Of a stretch of 6,096 nucleotides of DNA, positions 1-5,647 are shown in pieces; within the stretch, counting starts at the first letter, position 1; each line of letters begins with the position of its first letter. The stretch lies in assembly GCA_913056425.1 (NCBI GenBank), contig CAJXLR010000114.1, forward strand, positions 1 through 6,096. The letters are read 5' to 3'. Under the pieces are notes generated by a model, which worked only from the letters and a program-made list of their open reading frames with translations, had not been told where the DNA came from and made no database searches. The DNA is from an uncultured Bacteroidota bacterium (GTDB lineage: Bacteria > Bacteroidota > Bacteroidia > NS11-12g > UBA9320). A program made the position numbers and the translations under genes.

Positions 1-41
1 GTTTGTTCCTGTAGTATTTCGTTAATGACTATTTTCGCCCC

Positions 42-872
42 ATGAAAAAAAATCCTGTAGTAATTATGGTAATTGTTGCTCTTACTTCATGCGGAGGACC
101 AACAAAGGACGGGACCGCATCAAGTTATGAAACGAACCAAGAGTTATATAATCGAGCGCTTGAAAACAATGATTTCAAAACAGCGGCTGTAGCACTTAAT
201 TACTTGTTACTTGCCGACTCAACAAACCTTGAATACACCGATTCGCTCGCTCGTATATACCTCAAAGCAAGAAATTTTAATGCCGGTCTTAGGTTGGGAC
301 AAAAAGTTCTGGACAAGTATCCGGACAACTACGGTTTGCTGGAATTGGTGGCAGTAGCTCAAGGATACACGGGTGAGTATATTGCGTCTCTCAAGAATCT
401 AAAGAAGCTTCACGAAGAATTAGGTGATATTACATACGTGTTTATGATGGCACAGGTATACGTCGATCAACATAATTATACTGCGGCACTGGAAAAGCTC
501 GACCAAGTAATTGCGGATTCGGGCACAGGCTATTTCGATGCAGCTGCTTCTAACGGAACCCAGCGAGTAAATATCAAGGCCGGGGCGTATTATTTTAAAG
601 CACAGGAGGCACTTAACAAGGCTCAAGGACTTAATGATAGATATTACACCCAAGGAGTCAACTACTTGAAAAAAGCATTGGAGTTAGCTCCTGACTATGA
701 GGCTGCCTTGGCCTTAGCTCAAGAAGTTCAGATGATAGCGCAGCAGTCTGCCTACCAACAAAATATGCAGCGACAAGGTCAATCCTCGCCGTCTGACGAA
801 GAATTGCTCCGACAAAAGCAACTAGAAGAAAAGCGTAAATACGAAGAATTCATGAAGCAGCAAGGGAAGTAG
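42..872 (+). CDS. TPR-repeat lipoprotein
   Basis: This encodes a 276-residue predicted lipoprotein built from tetratricopeptide repeats. The N-terminus has a short basic start (MKK), a hydrophobic run at residues 5-14 and a lipobox LTSC, with Cys17 as the likely lipidation site. Residues 18-19 are Gly-Gly, with no Asp at +2. About five helix-turn-helix TPR-like units follow, at roughly 33-63, 65-96, 98-128, 131-160 and 181-217; the last ends in the typical ALELAPDYEAAL form. The C-terminal tail (about 229-276) is rich in Gln, Glu and Lys and is probably a charged helix. TPR lipoproteins usually scaffold protein interactions at the cell envelope, but no specific partner can be named. The ATG at 42 gives a complete signal peptide, so the start is sound. 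The gene converges on the cobalamin adenosyltransferase gene, and its TAG directly abuts that gene's stop codon. Confidence 0.9.
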   Translation: MKKNPVVIMVIVALTSCGGPTKDGTASSYETNQELYNRALENNDFKTAAVALNYLLLADSTNLEYTDSLARIYLKARNFNAGLRLGQKVLDKYPDNYGLLELVAVAQGYTGEYIASLKNLKKLHEELGDITYVFMMAQVYVDQHNYTAALEKLDQVIADSGTGYFDAAASNGTQRVNIKAGAYYFKAQEALNKAQGLNDRYYTQGVNYLKKALELAPDYEAALALAQEVQMIAQQSAYQQNMQRQGQSSPSDEELLRQKQLEEKRKYEEFMKQQGK

Positions 873-890
873 TTATACCTTCTTTCCCTT
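862..890. terminator. Inverted repeat spanning the convergent stop codons (possible weak bidirectional terminator)
   Basis: The arms AAGGGAA (862-868) and TTCCCTT (884-890) form a 7-base perfect stem around a 15-base loop. The loop contains the two abutting stop codons, TAG at 870-872 on the plus strand and TAA at 875-873 on the minus strand. Neither side is followed by a T-tract, so classic intrinsic termination is doubtful. It is still the only candidate structure where the two convergent transcripts meet. Confidence 0.3.
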
Positions 891-1427
891 CCATGTGATC
901 TCGACTGCTTTGCGTTCTTGAGTTAAAGTTCGAGCTAACGTGAAGAAATAATCTGAAAGTCGGTTTAAGTATTGAATCACTTCAGGTCTAACATCAATTT
1001 CTTTTGAAAGTGTAACACAATTGCGCTCTGCTCTTCGACAAATTGTTCTGCACTGATGTGCAATCGCATTCTCACGCGAACCACCAGGTAACACAAATGC
1101 GCTGAGCGCTGGAAGTTGATCTGTTTGTTTGTCGATCCAAGATTCAATCATCGAGATATCATCCGGTTCGATGCGTTCCATTTTTAATTTGCCAAAAGCT
1201 TCCGCAGTCGATGCGAGCTCAGAACCTAGACAAAACAGTGTATTCTGTATCGTAGTTAACTCGCCGGTATATGCAAGGTCGGAGACCAAAGCATTCAGTT
1301 CACCTACAAACGAATTCAACTCGTCAACGGTACCATACGCTTGTATGCGCAGGTCATCCTTGTCTAGATTGCTTGCGCCAAGTATTGAAGTTTTTCCTGA
1401 GTCGCCTTTTTTCGTGTAAACCTTCAT
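873..1427 (-). CDS. PduO-type ATP:cob(I)alamin adenosyltransferase
   Basis: This 184-residue protein has the usual length for the PduO/MMAB family. These cytosolic trimeric enzymes transfer the adenosyl group of ATP to cob(I)alamin, making the adenosylcobalamin used by enzymes such as methylmalonyl-CoA mutase. The family motifs are all visible: the N-terminal ATP-binding stretch YTKKGDSGKTSIL (4-16), AYGTVDELNS (30-39), FVLPGGS (111-117), the arginine-rich CRRAER helix (130-135), and YLNRLSDYFFTLAR (153-166). The N-terminal loop reads GKTSILGA where many homologues have GTTSLxGG, a mild variation that keeps the Gly-Asp and Thr positions. The ATG shares its first base with the TAA of gatC (TAATG), so translation is probably coupled. 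It is the last gene of the minus-strand operon. No other cobalamin gene is in the window. Confidence 0.93.
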   Translation of the reverse strand: MKVYTKKGDSGKTSILGASNLDKDDLRIQAYGTVDELNSFVGELNALVSDLAYTGELTTIQNTLFCLGSELASTAEAFGKLKMERIEPDDISMIESWIDKQTDQLPALSAFVLPGGSRENAIAHQCRTICRRAERNCVTLSKEIDVRPEVIQYLNRLSDYFFTLARTLTQERKAVEITWKGKKV

Positions 1428-1720
1428 TAGTCCTTTTTTATCACTTTGGGCACCCGGAAGTAGTCTGAATCAGCGTCTGGTGCATTTCCAAGTGCTTTGG
1501 ATTTTTCTAGTGATGGTTTAACAATGTCTTCTCTTAAATGTTCATGGCGATCAGACATATATATCAACGGTTTAACATCAGACGTGTCCAATTCATTCAA
1601 CTGATTGCAAAACGTTAGGATTTGTTCTAAATCTGCCTTGATCTTTGGTTTGGCCGTAGCGTCAAACTCCAATCTGGCTAGATGCGCCAACGCCTCTATT
1701 TTTTTGTCTGAGATTTCCAT
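1427..1720 (-). CDS. gatC: Asp-tRNA(Asn)/Glu-tRNA(Gln) amidotransferase subunit C
   Basis: GatC is the small subunit of the GatCAB amidotransferase, which converts mischarged Glu-tRNA(Gln) and/or Asp-tRNA(Asn) into Gln- and Asn-tRNA. It wraps around GatA and stabilises the GatA-GatB contact rather than catalysing. The 97-residue length is normal. Family landmarks are the N-terminal helix with LAHLARLEFD (11-20), the second helix with LEQILTFCNQLNELDTSDV (31-49), LREDIV (62-67), and the C-terminal block NAPDADSDYFRVPKVI (79-94). The ATG at 1720 immediately follows the TAA of the acyltransferase gene (TAAATG), and the stop overlaps the next ATG by one base. gatA and gatB are not in this window, so the complex must be encoded at dispersed sites. 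Confidence 0.95.
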   Translation of the reverse strand: MEISDKKIEALAHLARLEFDATAKPKIKADLEQILTFCNQLNELDTSDVKPLIYMSDRHEHLREDIVKPSLEKSKALGNAPDADSDYFRVPKVIKKD

Positions 1721-2467
1721 TTATGCAAAGTTAGTTCTATCGATACTATTTTGAATGATGTTGTATGTAGACTCAATTAAAGAGGATAGATCTTTATCTG
1801 TTAGTTCTTTCGTTTCAATGGGCTTGTGAACAACCATTCGCATCTTACCCGGTGTTCCCCCACTATGAAATCCACCTTGAGGAAGTCGTTTCCAGTTGTC
1901 CAAAATACTCACTGGTACAATTGGAACGTCCTCTTGAATGGCGAGTCGAAATGCGCCTGTTTTGAACCGAACCATTTTGGGGGCTTCATTTGCTATACCA
2001 CCTTCAGGGAATATGCCCAAACTGTCTCCGTTTTGAATGGATTCTACTGCAAGTTGATATGCAGTGATTGATGCTCTAATGCTCTTCCGATCTACGGATA
2101 TGTCTATCGTACGGAAAAAGATTTTGAATAGAGGAATTTTACTCAATTCGCTTTTCGCCAGAAATCTAAAGTACTGACCAACCTGAACGTTTAGGCTCAA
2201 TATGTCGAGATAGCTAAAGTGGTTTGCGACAAATATGTATTGTCGTTTCTTATCGAGTTTCTCCTCAAATTCGGTTCGAGGGAATAAGCCTGAAAATGCC
2301 ATAATTGTCCTACCCCAGATTGCTCTCAATCGATGGGCATATTTATACCACTGTTTCCGACTCAAAAAGAGCAGAAAAAAAGGATACAATAGAAGGAATA
2401 CGAGTAGAAACCAGATGAAAAAATAAACAGCCCAAACGTATCGCAAGGCTAAGAATAGCTTTTTCAT
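1721..2467 (-). CDS. PlsC-type 1-acyl-sn-glycerol-3-phosphate acyltransferase
   Basis: This 248-residue membrane-associated acyltransferase probably acylates lysophosphatidic acid to phosphatidic acid in phospholipid synthesis, at the inner face of the cytoplasmic membrane. A long hydrophobic segment spans about 11-36. The catalytic NHx4D motif is intact (His83, Asp88). The acceptor-binding motif is FPEGG (153-157), where classical PlsC has FPEGTR; the Thr-Arg pair is missing. FKTGAFRLAI (168-177) and VPIVPVSI (181-188) match the later family blocks. Substrate could instead be another lyso-lipid or an aminolipid, since the PlsC superfamily includes ornithine-lipid acyltransferases, and the FPEGG variant leaves this open. 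The start ATG overlaps the TGA of the SRPBCC gene (ATGA), and gatC begins directly after its stop. Confidence 0.88.
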   Translation of the reverse strand: MKKLFLALRYVWAVYFFIWFLLVFLLLYPFFLLFLSRKQWYKYAHRLRAIWGRTIMAFSGLFPRTEFEEKLDKKRQYIFVANHFSYLDILSLNVQVGQYFRFLAKSELSKIPLFKIFFRTIDISVDRKSIRASITAYQLAVESIQNGDSLGIFPEGGIANEAPKMVRFKTGAFRLAIQEDVPIVPVSILDNWKRLPQGGFHSGGTPGKMRMVVHKPIETKELTDKDLSSLIESTYNIIQNSIDRTNFA

Positions 2468-2883
2468 GAAATCTCTGATTCGAGATAGTTTTTCAGTTTA
2501 TGAGCTTGCTTATCTACAAAACTTCTAAGCTTTGGTTCCGCCATCATCTTCATAAACATGTTTAATTCAGCTTGAATTTTTCCAATTACCACAGATTCTT
2601 CGCCTTTGTCTTCAATATGCCATTCAATGGTAAAAGGGAAGGGAAGTTTGCCTGAAGGTGTAAGTTCAATGAAGGATTCCGGGGACTTGTTTGTCACTTC
2701 GATGCTGAAATGCCCTAAACCTTTAACGGAAAGAGAAGCTTTATCAACGTCGGCCTCCACGTCTCTGGTTTCGTCTTCCGGTAACAGATTTTGATAGTTT
2801 CTTAAATCCGTTAAAAACTCATATACCTTGTTGGCACTCCGAGCAATTTTTAATTGGTCGCTGTTTATTTCTGTCTTACTCAT
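2464..2883 (-). CDS. SRPBCC (START-like) family protein
   Basis: This 139-residue soluble protein fits the SRPBCC/START-like superfamily, which forms a helix-grip fold around a hydrophobic pocket and binds lipids or other small hydrophobic ligands. Visible signs are the N-terminal strand and helix with the typical SANKVYEFLTDLRNYQNLLP pattern (16-35), a central run of alternating strands with LSVKGLGHFSIEV (51-63), GKLPFPFTIEWHIED (78-92), and a long amphipathic C-terminal helix (about 109-135). There is no signal peptide or membrane segment. The ligand and function are unknown. Its neighbour downstream is a lipid acyltransferase, so lipid handling is possible but unproven. Both ends overlap neighbouring genes by four bases (ATGA), which points to coupled translation. 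Confidence 0.8.
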   Translation of the reverse strand: MSKTEINSDQLKIARSANKVYEFLTDLRNYQNLLPEDETRDVEADVDKASLSVKGLGHFSIEVTNKSPESFIELTPSGKLPFPFTIEWHIEDKGEESVVIGKIQAELNMFMKMMAEPKLRSFVDKQAHKLKNYLESEIS

Positions 2884-3389
2884 CCTGCTAAACTTTTTCG
2901 ATCTGCAATAAATCCGGCAAAAAAAGCGGTGAACACAAGCCCAATAGCTAAATACATACCGGTATCAAGTAAGCTATGGTATTTCAAACTGAACTGGTTG
3001 TCGATTTCTTGGCGAGCTTCCGCTTTTCGAGCCATTTCTTCAGGATTGTCCTTGTTAGTCTCAAGCCAATGATTGTAAGTGTACTCCTTTGCATCATTAA
3101 AGAAACTGCCATCAGGGTAGTGCATCATAGAATACCCAATGCCACTGAATGCCGAGCAAACTAATGCTATCATCAAACCGCTAAAACTCACCCGCAGGAA
3201 ACTCACCGAGCCATACATTTTACGGATTAGAACTACCGCAAATACGATACATCCCAGCAAAGCCAATATTTTACCAAATAGGACACCGCCCATTTTGTCA
3301 AAACCAACGCGGCCACTGTAAATCATATATTCGAGGACTGCAGATAGACTACCTGCAATGCCACCAAAAATCAAATAATACTTACTCAT
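2880..3389 (-). CDS. DUF4199-type integral membrane protein
   Basis: This 169-residue protein has four likely transmembrane segments, at about 4-22, 35-56, 64-87 and 140-163. A polar, charged loop lies between the third and fourth (about 92-138). Its length, four-helix layout and the sequence around IGYSMMHYPDGSFF (84-97) fit the DUF4199 family, which is common in Bacteroidota and has no known function. The loop is rich in Glu, Lys and Arg and probably forms a helical extension. It starts 20 bases after the stop of the PUR-like gene and overlaps the next gene by ATGA, so it sits in the same operon. The family assignment comes from recognition only, so a profile search would be needed to fix it. 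Confidence 0.75.
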   Translation of the reverse strand: MSKYYLIFGGIAGSLSAVLEYMIYSGRVGFDKMGGVLFGKILALLGCIVFAVVLIRKMYGSVSFLRVSFSGLMIALVCSAFSGIGYSMMHYPDGSFFNDAKEYTYNHWLETNKDNPEEMARKAEARQEIDNQFSLKYHSLLDTGMYLAIGLVFTAFFAGFIADRKSLAG

Positions 3390-3409
3390 GATTTCTTCTG
3401 AGTCGGGAA

Positions 3410-3703
3410 CTAAGCTTCGCCTTCTCGTTCGTCACGTTGTCTTTGAAATTCTTCAAAGTCATATTCGGGCATCAGCTCCGATTTTACGTGATTTACTGTT
3501 TCCGTGAAGGCGTCCATGAACTTGTTAAAATCCTCCTTGTACAGAAAAATTTTGTGCTTGACATAATGTCCGTCTTCGAATCGCTTTTTGCTCTCGGTAA
3601 TTGTGATGTAGTAGTCGTTACCCTTGGTCGTTTTTACATCGAAGAAGTAGGTGCGCTTTCCGGCGCGAACCCGCTTTGAGAATACTTCACGATTGTCTTC
3701 CAT
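3410..3703 (-). CDS. DUF3276 / PUR-domain-like nucleic-acid-binding protein
   Basis: This 97-residue protein matches the DUF3276 family, now usually described as PUR-family DNA/RNA-binding proteins. PUR domains bind single-stranded purine-rich nucleic acid; the Borrelia relative BpuR is a known nucleic-acid-binding regulator. The sequence shows the expected pattern: strand VFSKRVRAGKRTYFFDVKTT (7-26), strand DYYITITESKKRF (30-42), strand KHKIFLYKEDF (49-59), then helix NKFMDAFTETVNHVKSEL (60-77), and an acidic/basic tail (78-97). The ATG at 3703 is the only in-frame start near the conserved N-terminus. An AAGGAG sequence lies directly against it with no spacer, which is too close for a normal Shine-Dalgarno site. 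This is the first gene of the operon, and its target is unknown. Confidence 0.85.
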   Translation of the reverse strand: MEDNREVFSKRVRAGKRTYFFDVKTTKGNDYYITITESKKRFEDGHYVKHKIFLYKEDFNKFMDAFTETVNHVKSELMPEYDFEEFQRQRDEREGEA

Positions 3704-3792
3704 CTCCTTACTTTCTTTACTCTTCGCCTATGTTCCATCAAAAAAAGCGAATATTCTTCGCTTTCACAAGTAAAGTTTTGGAGGTGTTTTTG
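3704..3792 (-). other. Intergenic leader before the PUR-like operon
   Basis: These 89 bases hold the ABC terminator and, between it and the ATG at 3703, a strongly purine-rich minus-strand stretch. No convincing promoter lies between the terminator and the ATG. A weak candidate overlaps the end of the ABC gene on the minus strand: TTTA, a 21-base spacer, then TACTTGTG at about 3774-3767, one base off TAnnTTTG. If used, it would put the hairpin inside the leader of the operon. This promoter is only a suggestion. Confidence 0.35.
3738..3764 (-). terminator. Rho-independent terminator of the ABC transporter gene
   Basis: Read on the minus strand, AAAGCGAA (3764-3757), a GAATA loop (3756-3752) and TTCGCTTT (3751-3744) form a perfect 8-base stem. 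The T run continues to 3740, giving seven consecutive Ts. It starts 28 bases past the ABC stop codon at 3793. The plus-strand direction lacks a comparable T-tract, so it is mainly a minus-strand terminator. It should insulate the six-gene operon from ABC transcription. Confidence 0.85.
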
Positions 3793-5565
3793 TTAAACTT
3801 TCTGATTTACAGCGGATTGAGCTTTTACCATATCGGAATAGGTGCTTGGCCTGCTCATTAGCTCCTTCGGGCTTCCTTGTTCTATAATTTTACCATCGTC
3901 CATAACCAGGATAAAATCTGCATCCTCTACGGTAGATACTCGGTGGGATATCAAAATAGTTGTCCGGTTTTTACTAATCGACTTAAGATTGTCTTTAATT
4001 TTTCGCTCTGTTCCGGTATCAACTGCAGACAACGAATCGTCTAGAATTAGAATGTCCGGATTGCGGACAAACGCTCTTGCTAGAGCAACACGTTGTTTCT
4101 GTCCACCACTTAGTGTTATCCCGCGTTCACCAAGTTCAGTTTGTAAACCTTTGTTGAATTCATTTATGTCGTCCCAAACATCTGCAGCCTTTGCTGCCTC
4201 AATAATATCTTCGATATCGGTTTCTTGGGTAGTCCCAAAGCGAATGTTGTCTTCAATGGATTCCGAGAAAAGGAAAATGTCCTGTGGTACATAACCTATG
4301 AGATGACGGTAATCATGTAAGTTAATGTCCTTGAGGTTTTTACCATCGATATGAATTGAACCTGCAGTGGGCCGATATGTCCCAACCAAAAGTGACGCTA
4401 GTGTCGATTTTCCGCTTCCCGTGCTTCCGATTATCCCTATCGTTTGCCGTTTTTGAATTGAAAAGTTGAGCTTGTGAAGTACCTCTTTATCATCAAAACT
4501 GAAGGATACGTTGTCGAAATTGATAGTATTTGCAAATTCCTCCATCGTTTCTCCTGACGTATCATCAGGTTTTTGGTGGAGGAAATGATTTATCCGTTCT
4601 TGTGATGCAGATGCGCGTTGAATGATACTGGTAACCCATCCAAGGGAGGCGACAGGCCACGTTAGCATGTTTACGTAGATTACGTATTCGGCGATATTCC
4701 CAAAAGAAAAGGTGCCGGCTATTACTTGTTTACCTCCAAAGTAAATCGTAATGATAACGCTAATTCCAACCAACATCATTGTTAGCGGAAAAAAGAGTGC
4801 ATTAACTTGTACTAAACGCATGTATAGCGATTTGTATTCATCACTTACCTCACCGAATTTCTTGTTAAACAGAGGTTCAGCAGCAAACGATTTTAACACT
4901 CGAATACCTGAAAATGCTTCTTGAACATAGGTAGTGATATCTGATAGCTTGGCTTGCAGAACGCTACTACGTTTGTTAATCACTTCACTCACATAGTAAA
5001 TCGAGATTGACAGTATAGGCAGTGGAATCAAGACATACATTGTGATGGTCGGATTTATGCTAGTCATTACCGAAATGACCAAAATAAACAGAACAATCAG
5101 GTTTATGGTGTACATGATAGCTGGACCGAGGTACATCCGAACCTGGCTTACATCCTCACTTATCCGATTCATTAAATCCCCTGTGTAGTTCTTTCGATAG
5201 AAGTGAGCACCCAATTTCTGATAGTGTTGAAAGATCTCATTTTTGAGATCGTACTCTATGTATCGAGACATTACGATTATGGTTTGCCTCATGAAGTACA
5301 TGAAGACACCTTTCACAATAGCGCTTAAGATTACAAGTCCACCGAAAAACAAGGCCATTTTGCCGATTTTGGTGGCTACGTCAAAATTTGGAACGTTAAG
5401 AATGGTGTATAGTCGTATGTTTCCAATCATGCTGTCTATCGCGGTGCGAACAATTGGGGCAACCAAGATTGCAAAAATGTTAGAACAGACAACGAATATG
5501 ATACCTAAACCCAGGTAACCACTGTATTTTTTGAAGTATTTATTGAGGTAAAAAAGTGGTTTCAA
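3793..5565 (-). CDS. ABC exporter half-transporter (fused permease and ATPase)
   Basis: This 590-residue protein is a type IV (ABCB/MdlAB-like) exporter half: a six-helix membrane domain fused to an ATPase. Membrane segments lie at about 17-39, 69-91, 146-170, 173-196, 256-277 and 285-306. The ATPase shows Walker A GSTGSGKST (380-388), Q-loop Gln428 in VPQDIF, signature LSGGQ (485-489), Walker B ILILDD (505-510), D-loop SAVD (513-516) and H-loop His541. The residue after the Walker B Asp is Asp510, not the catalytic Glu. Such exporters work as dimers moving lipids, drugs or peptides outward, and the substrate here cannot be told. The start is TTG at 5565; no in-frame ATG lies between it and the upstream stop, and the N-terminus KPLFYLNKYFKKYSGYLG looks like the usual family beginning. 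It stands alone, divergent from leucine dehydrogenase and closed by its own terminator. Confidence 0.93.
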   Translation of the reverse strand: MKPLFYLNKYFKKYSGYLGLGIIFVVCSNIFAILVAPIVRTAIDSMIGNIRLYTILNVPNFDVATKIGKMALFFGGLVILSAIVKGVFMYFMRQTIIVMSRYIEYDLKNEIFQHYQKLGAHFYRKNYTGDLMNRISEDVSQVRMYLGPAIMYTINLIVLFILVISVMTSINPTITMYVLIPLPILSISIYYVSEVINKRSSVLQAKLSDITTYVQEAFSGIRVLKSFAAEPLFNKKFGEVSDEYKSLYMRLVQVNALFFPLTMMLVGISVIITIYFGGKQVIAGTFSFGNIAEYVIYVNMLTWPVASLGWVTSIIQRASASQERINHFLHQKPDDTSGETMEEFANTINFDNVSFSFDDKEVLHKLNFSIQKRQTIGIIGSTGSGKSTLASLLVGTYRPTAGSIHIDGKNLKDINLHDYRHLIGYVPQDIFLFSESIEDNIRFGTTQETDIEDIIEAAKAADVWDDINEFNKGLQTELGERGITLSGGQKQRVALARAFVRNPDILILDDSLSAVDTGTERKIKDNLKSISKNRTTILISHRVSTVEDADFILVMDDGKIIEQGSPKELMSRPSTYSDMVKAQSAVNQKV

Positions 5566-5594
5566 GGAATGTAGTATTCGGTCAAAAAAAAGAG

Positions 5595-5603
5595 TAATTT
5601 CGC
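5595..5603 (+). promoter_or_regulatory. Candidate -7 box for the dehydrogenase gene
   Basis: TAATTTCGC differs by one base from TAnnTTTGC. A start near 5609 would leave a leader of about 39 bases before the ATG at 5648. No TTTG is seen at the expected -33 position, so the call relies on the -7 box and placement. Confidence 0.4.
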
Positions 5604-5607
5604 AGCG

Positions 5608-5616
5608 GCAAAATTA
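5608..5616 (-). promoter_or_regulatory. Candidate -7 box for the ABC transporter gene
   Basis: On the minus strand 5616-5608 reads TAATTTTGC, an exact match to the Bacteroidota -7 consensus TAnnTTTGC. Transcription would begin near 5602, giving a leader of about 37 bases to the TTG at 5565. The -33 element is weak: a TTTA lies 17 bases upstream, shorter than the usual spacing. Confidence 0.5.
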
Positions 5617-5647
5617 GCCACAAAACTTTATCCTAAACGTACTTTAT

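Larger units (their letters stand above)
873..3703 (-). other. Predicted six-gene operon
   Basis: Six minus-strand genes are packed with almost no spacing. The order is PUR-like, DUF4199, SRPBCC, PlsC-type, gatC, cobalamin adenosyltransferase. Junctions are a 20-base gap (3390-3409), ATGA overlaps at 2880-2883 and 2464-2467, TAAATG at 1718-1723, and TAATG at 1425-1429. Such overlaps usually mean co-transcription and coupled translation. No internal terminator hairpin is evident. A terminator on the upstream side (3738-3764) separates it from the ABC gene. Confidence 0.85.
5595..5616. repeat. Imperfect palindrome in the divergent promoter region
   Basis: The arms TAATTTCGC (5595-5603) and GCAAAATTA (5608-5616) are inverted repeats with 8 of 9 bases paired, around an AGCG spacer. 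The arms coincide with the two candidate -7 boxes. It could equally be an operator for a dimeric regulator of one or both genes. Confidence 0.55.

Noticed and set aside
2..38. A promoter-like pair, TTTG (2-5) and TATTTTCGC (30-38), before the TPR gene
   Set aside because: The -7 box ends only three bases before the ATG and the spacer is 24 bases, so the transcript would be almost leaderless. A chance match is likelier without mapping data.
1..45. The end of an upstream plus-strand gene
   Set aside because: Two frames could carry one: one stops at 23-25, the other at 43-45 with an ATGA overlap of the TPR start. Too few codons are visible to choose or name a gene.
1129..1419. A 96-codon plus-strand open frame
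   Set aside because: It is antisense to the well-supported cobalamin adenosyltransferase gene and shows no recognisable domain.
3704..3709. AAGGAG as a Shine-Dalgarno site for the PUR-like gene
   Set aside because: It touches the ATG with no spacer, so the ribosome could not use it in the usual way.
3842..4294. A 150-codon open frame on the plus strand
   Set aside because: It lies wholly antisense to the conserved ATPase domain of the ABC transporter, and its translation resembles no known protein and is rich in Ser, Arg and Ile as expected of a mirror frame.
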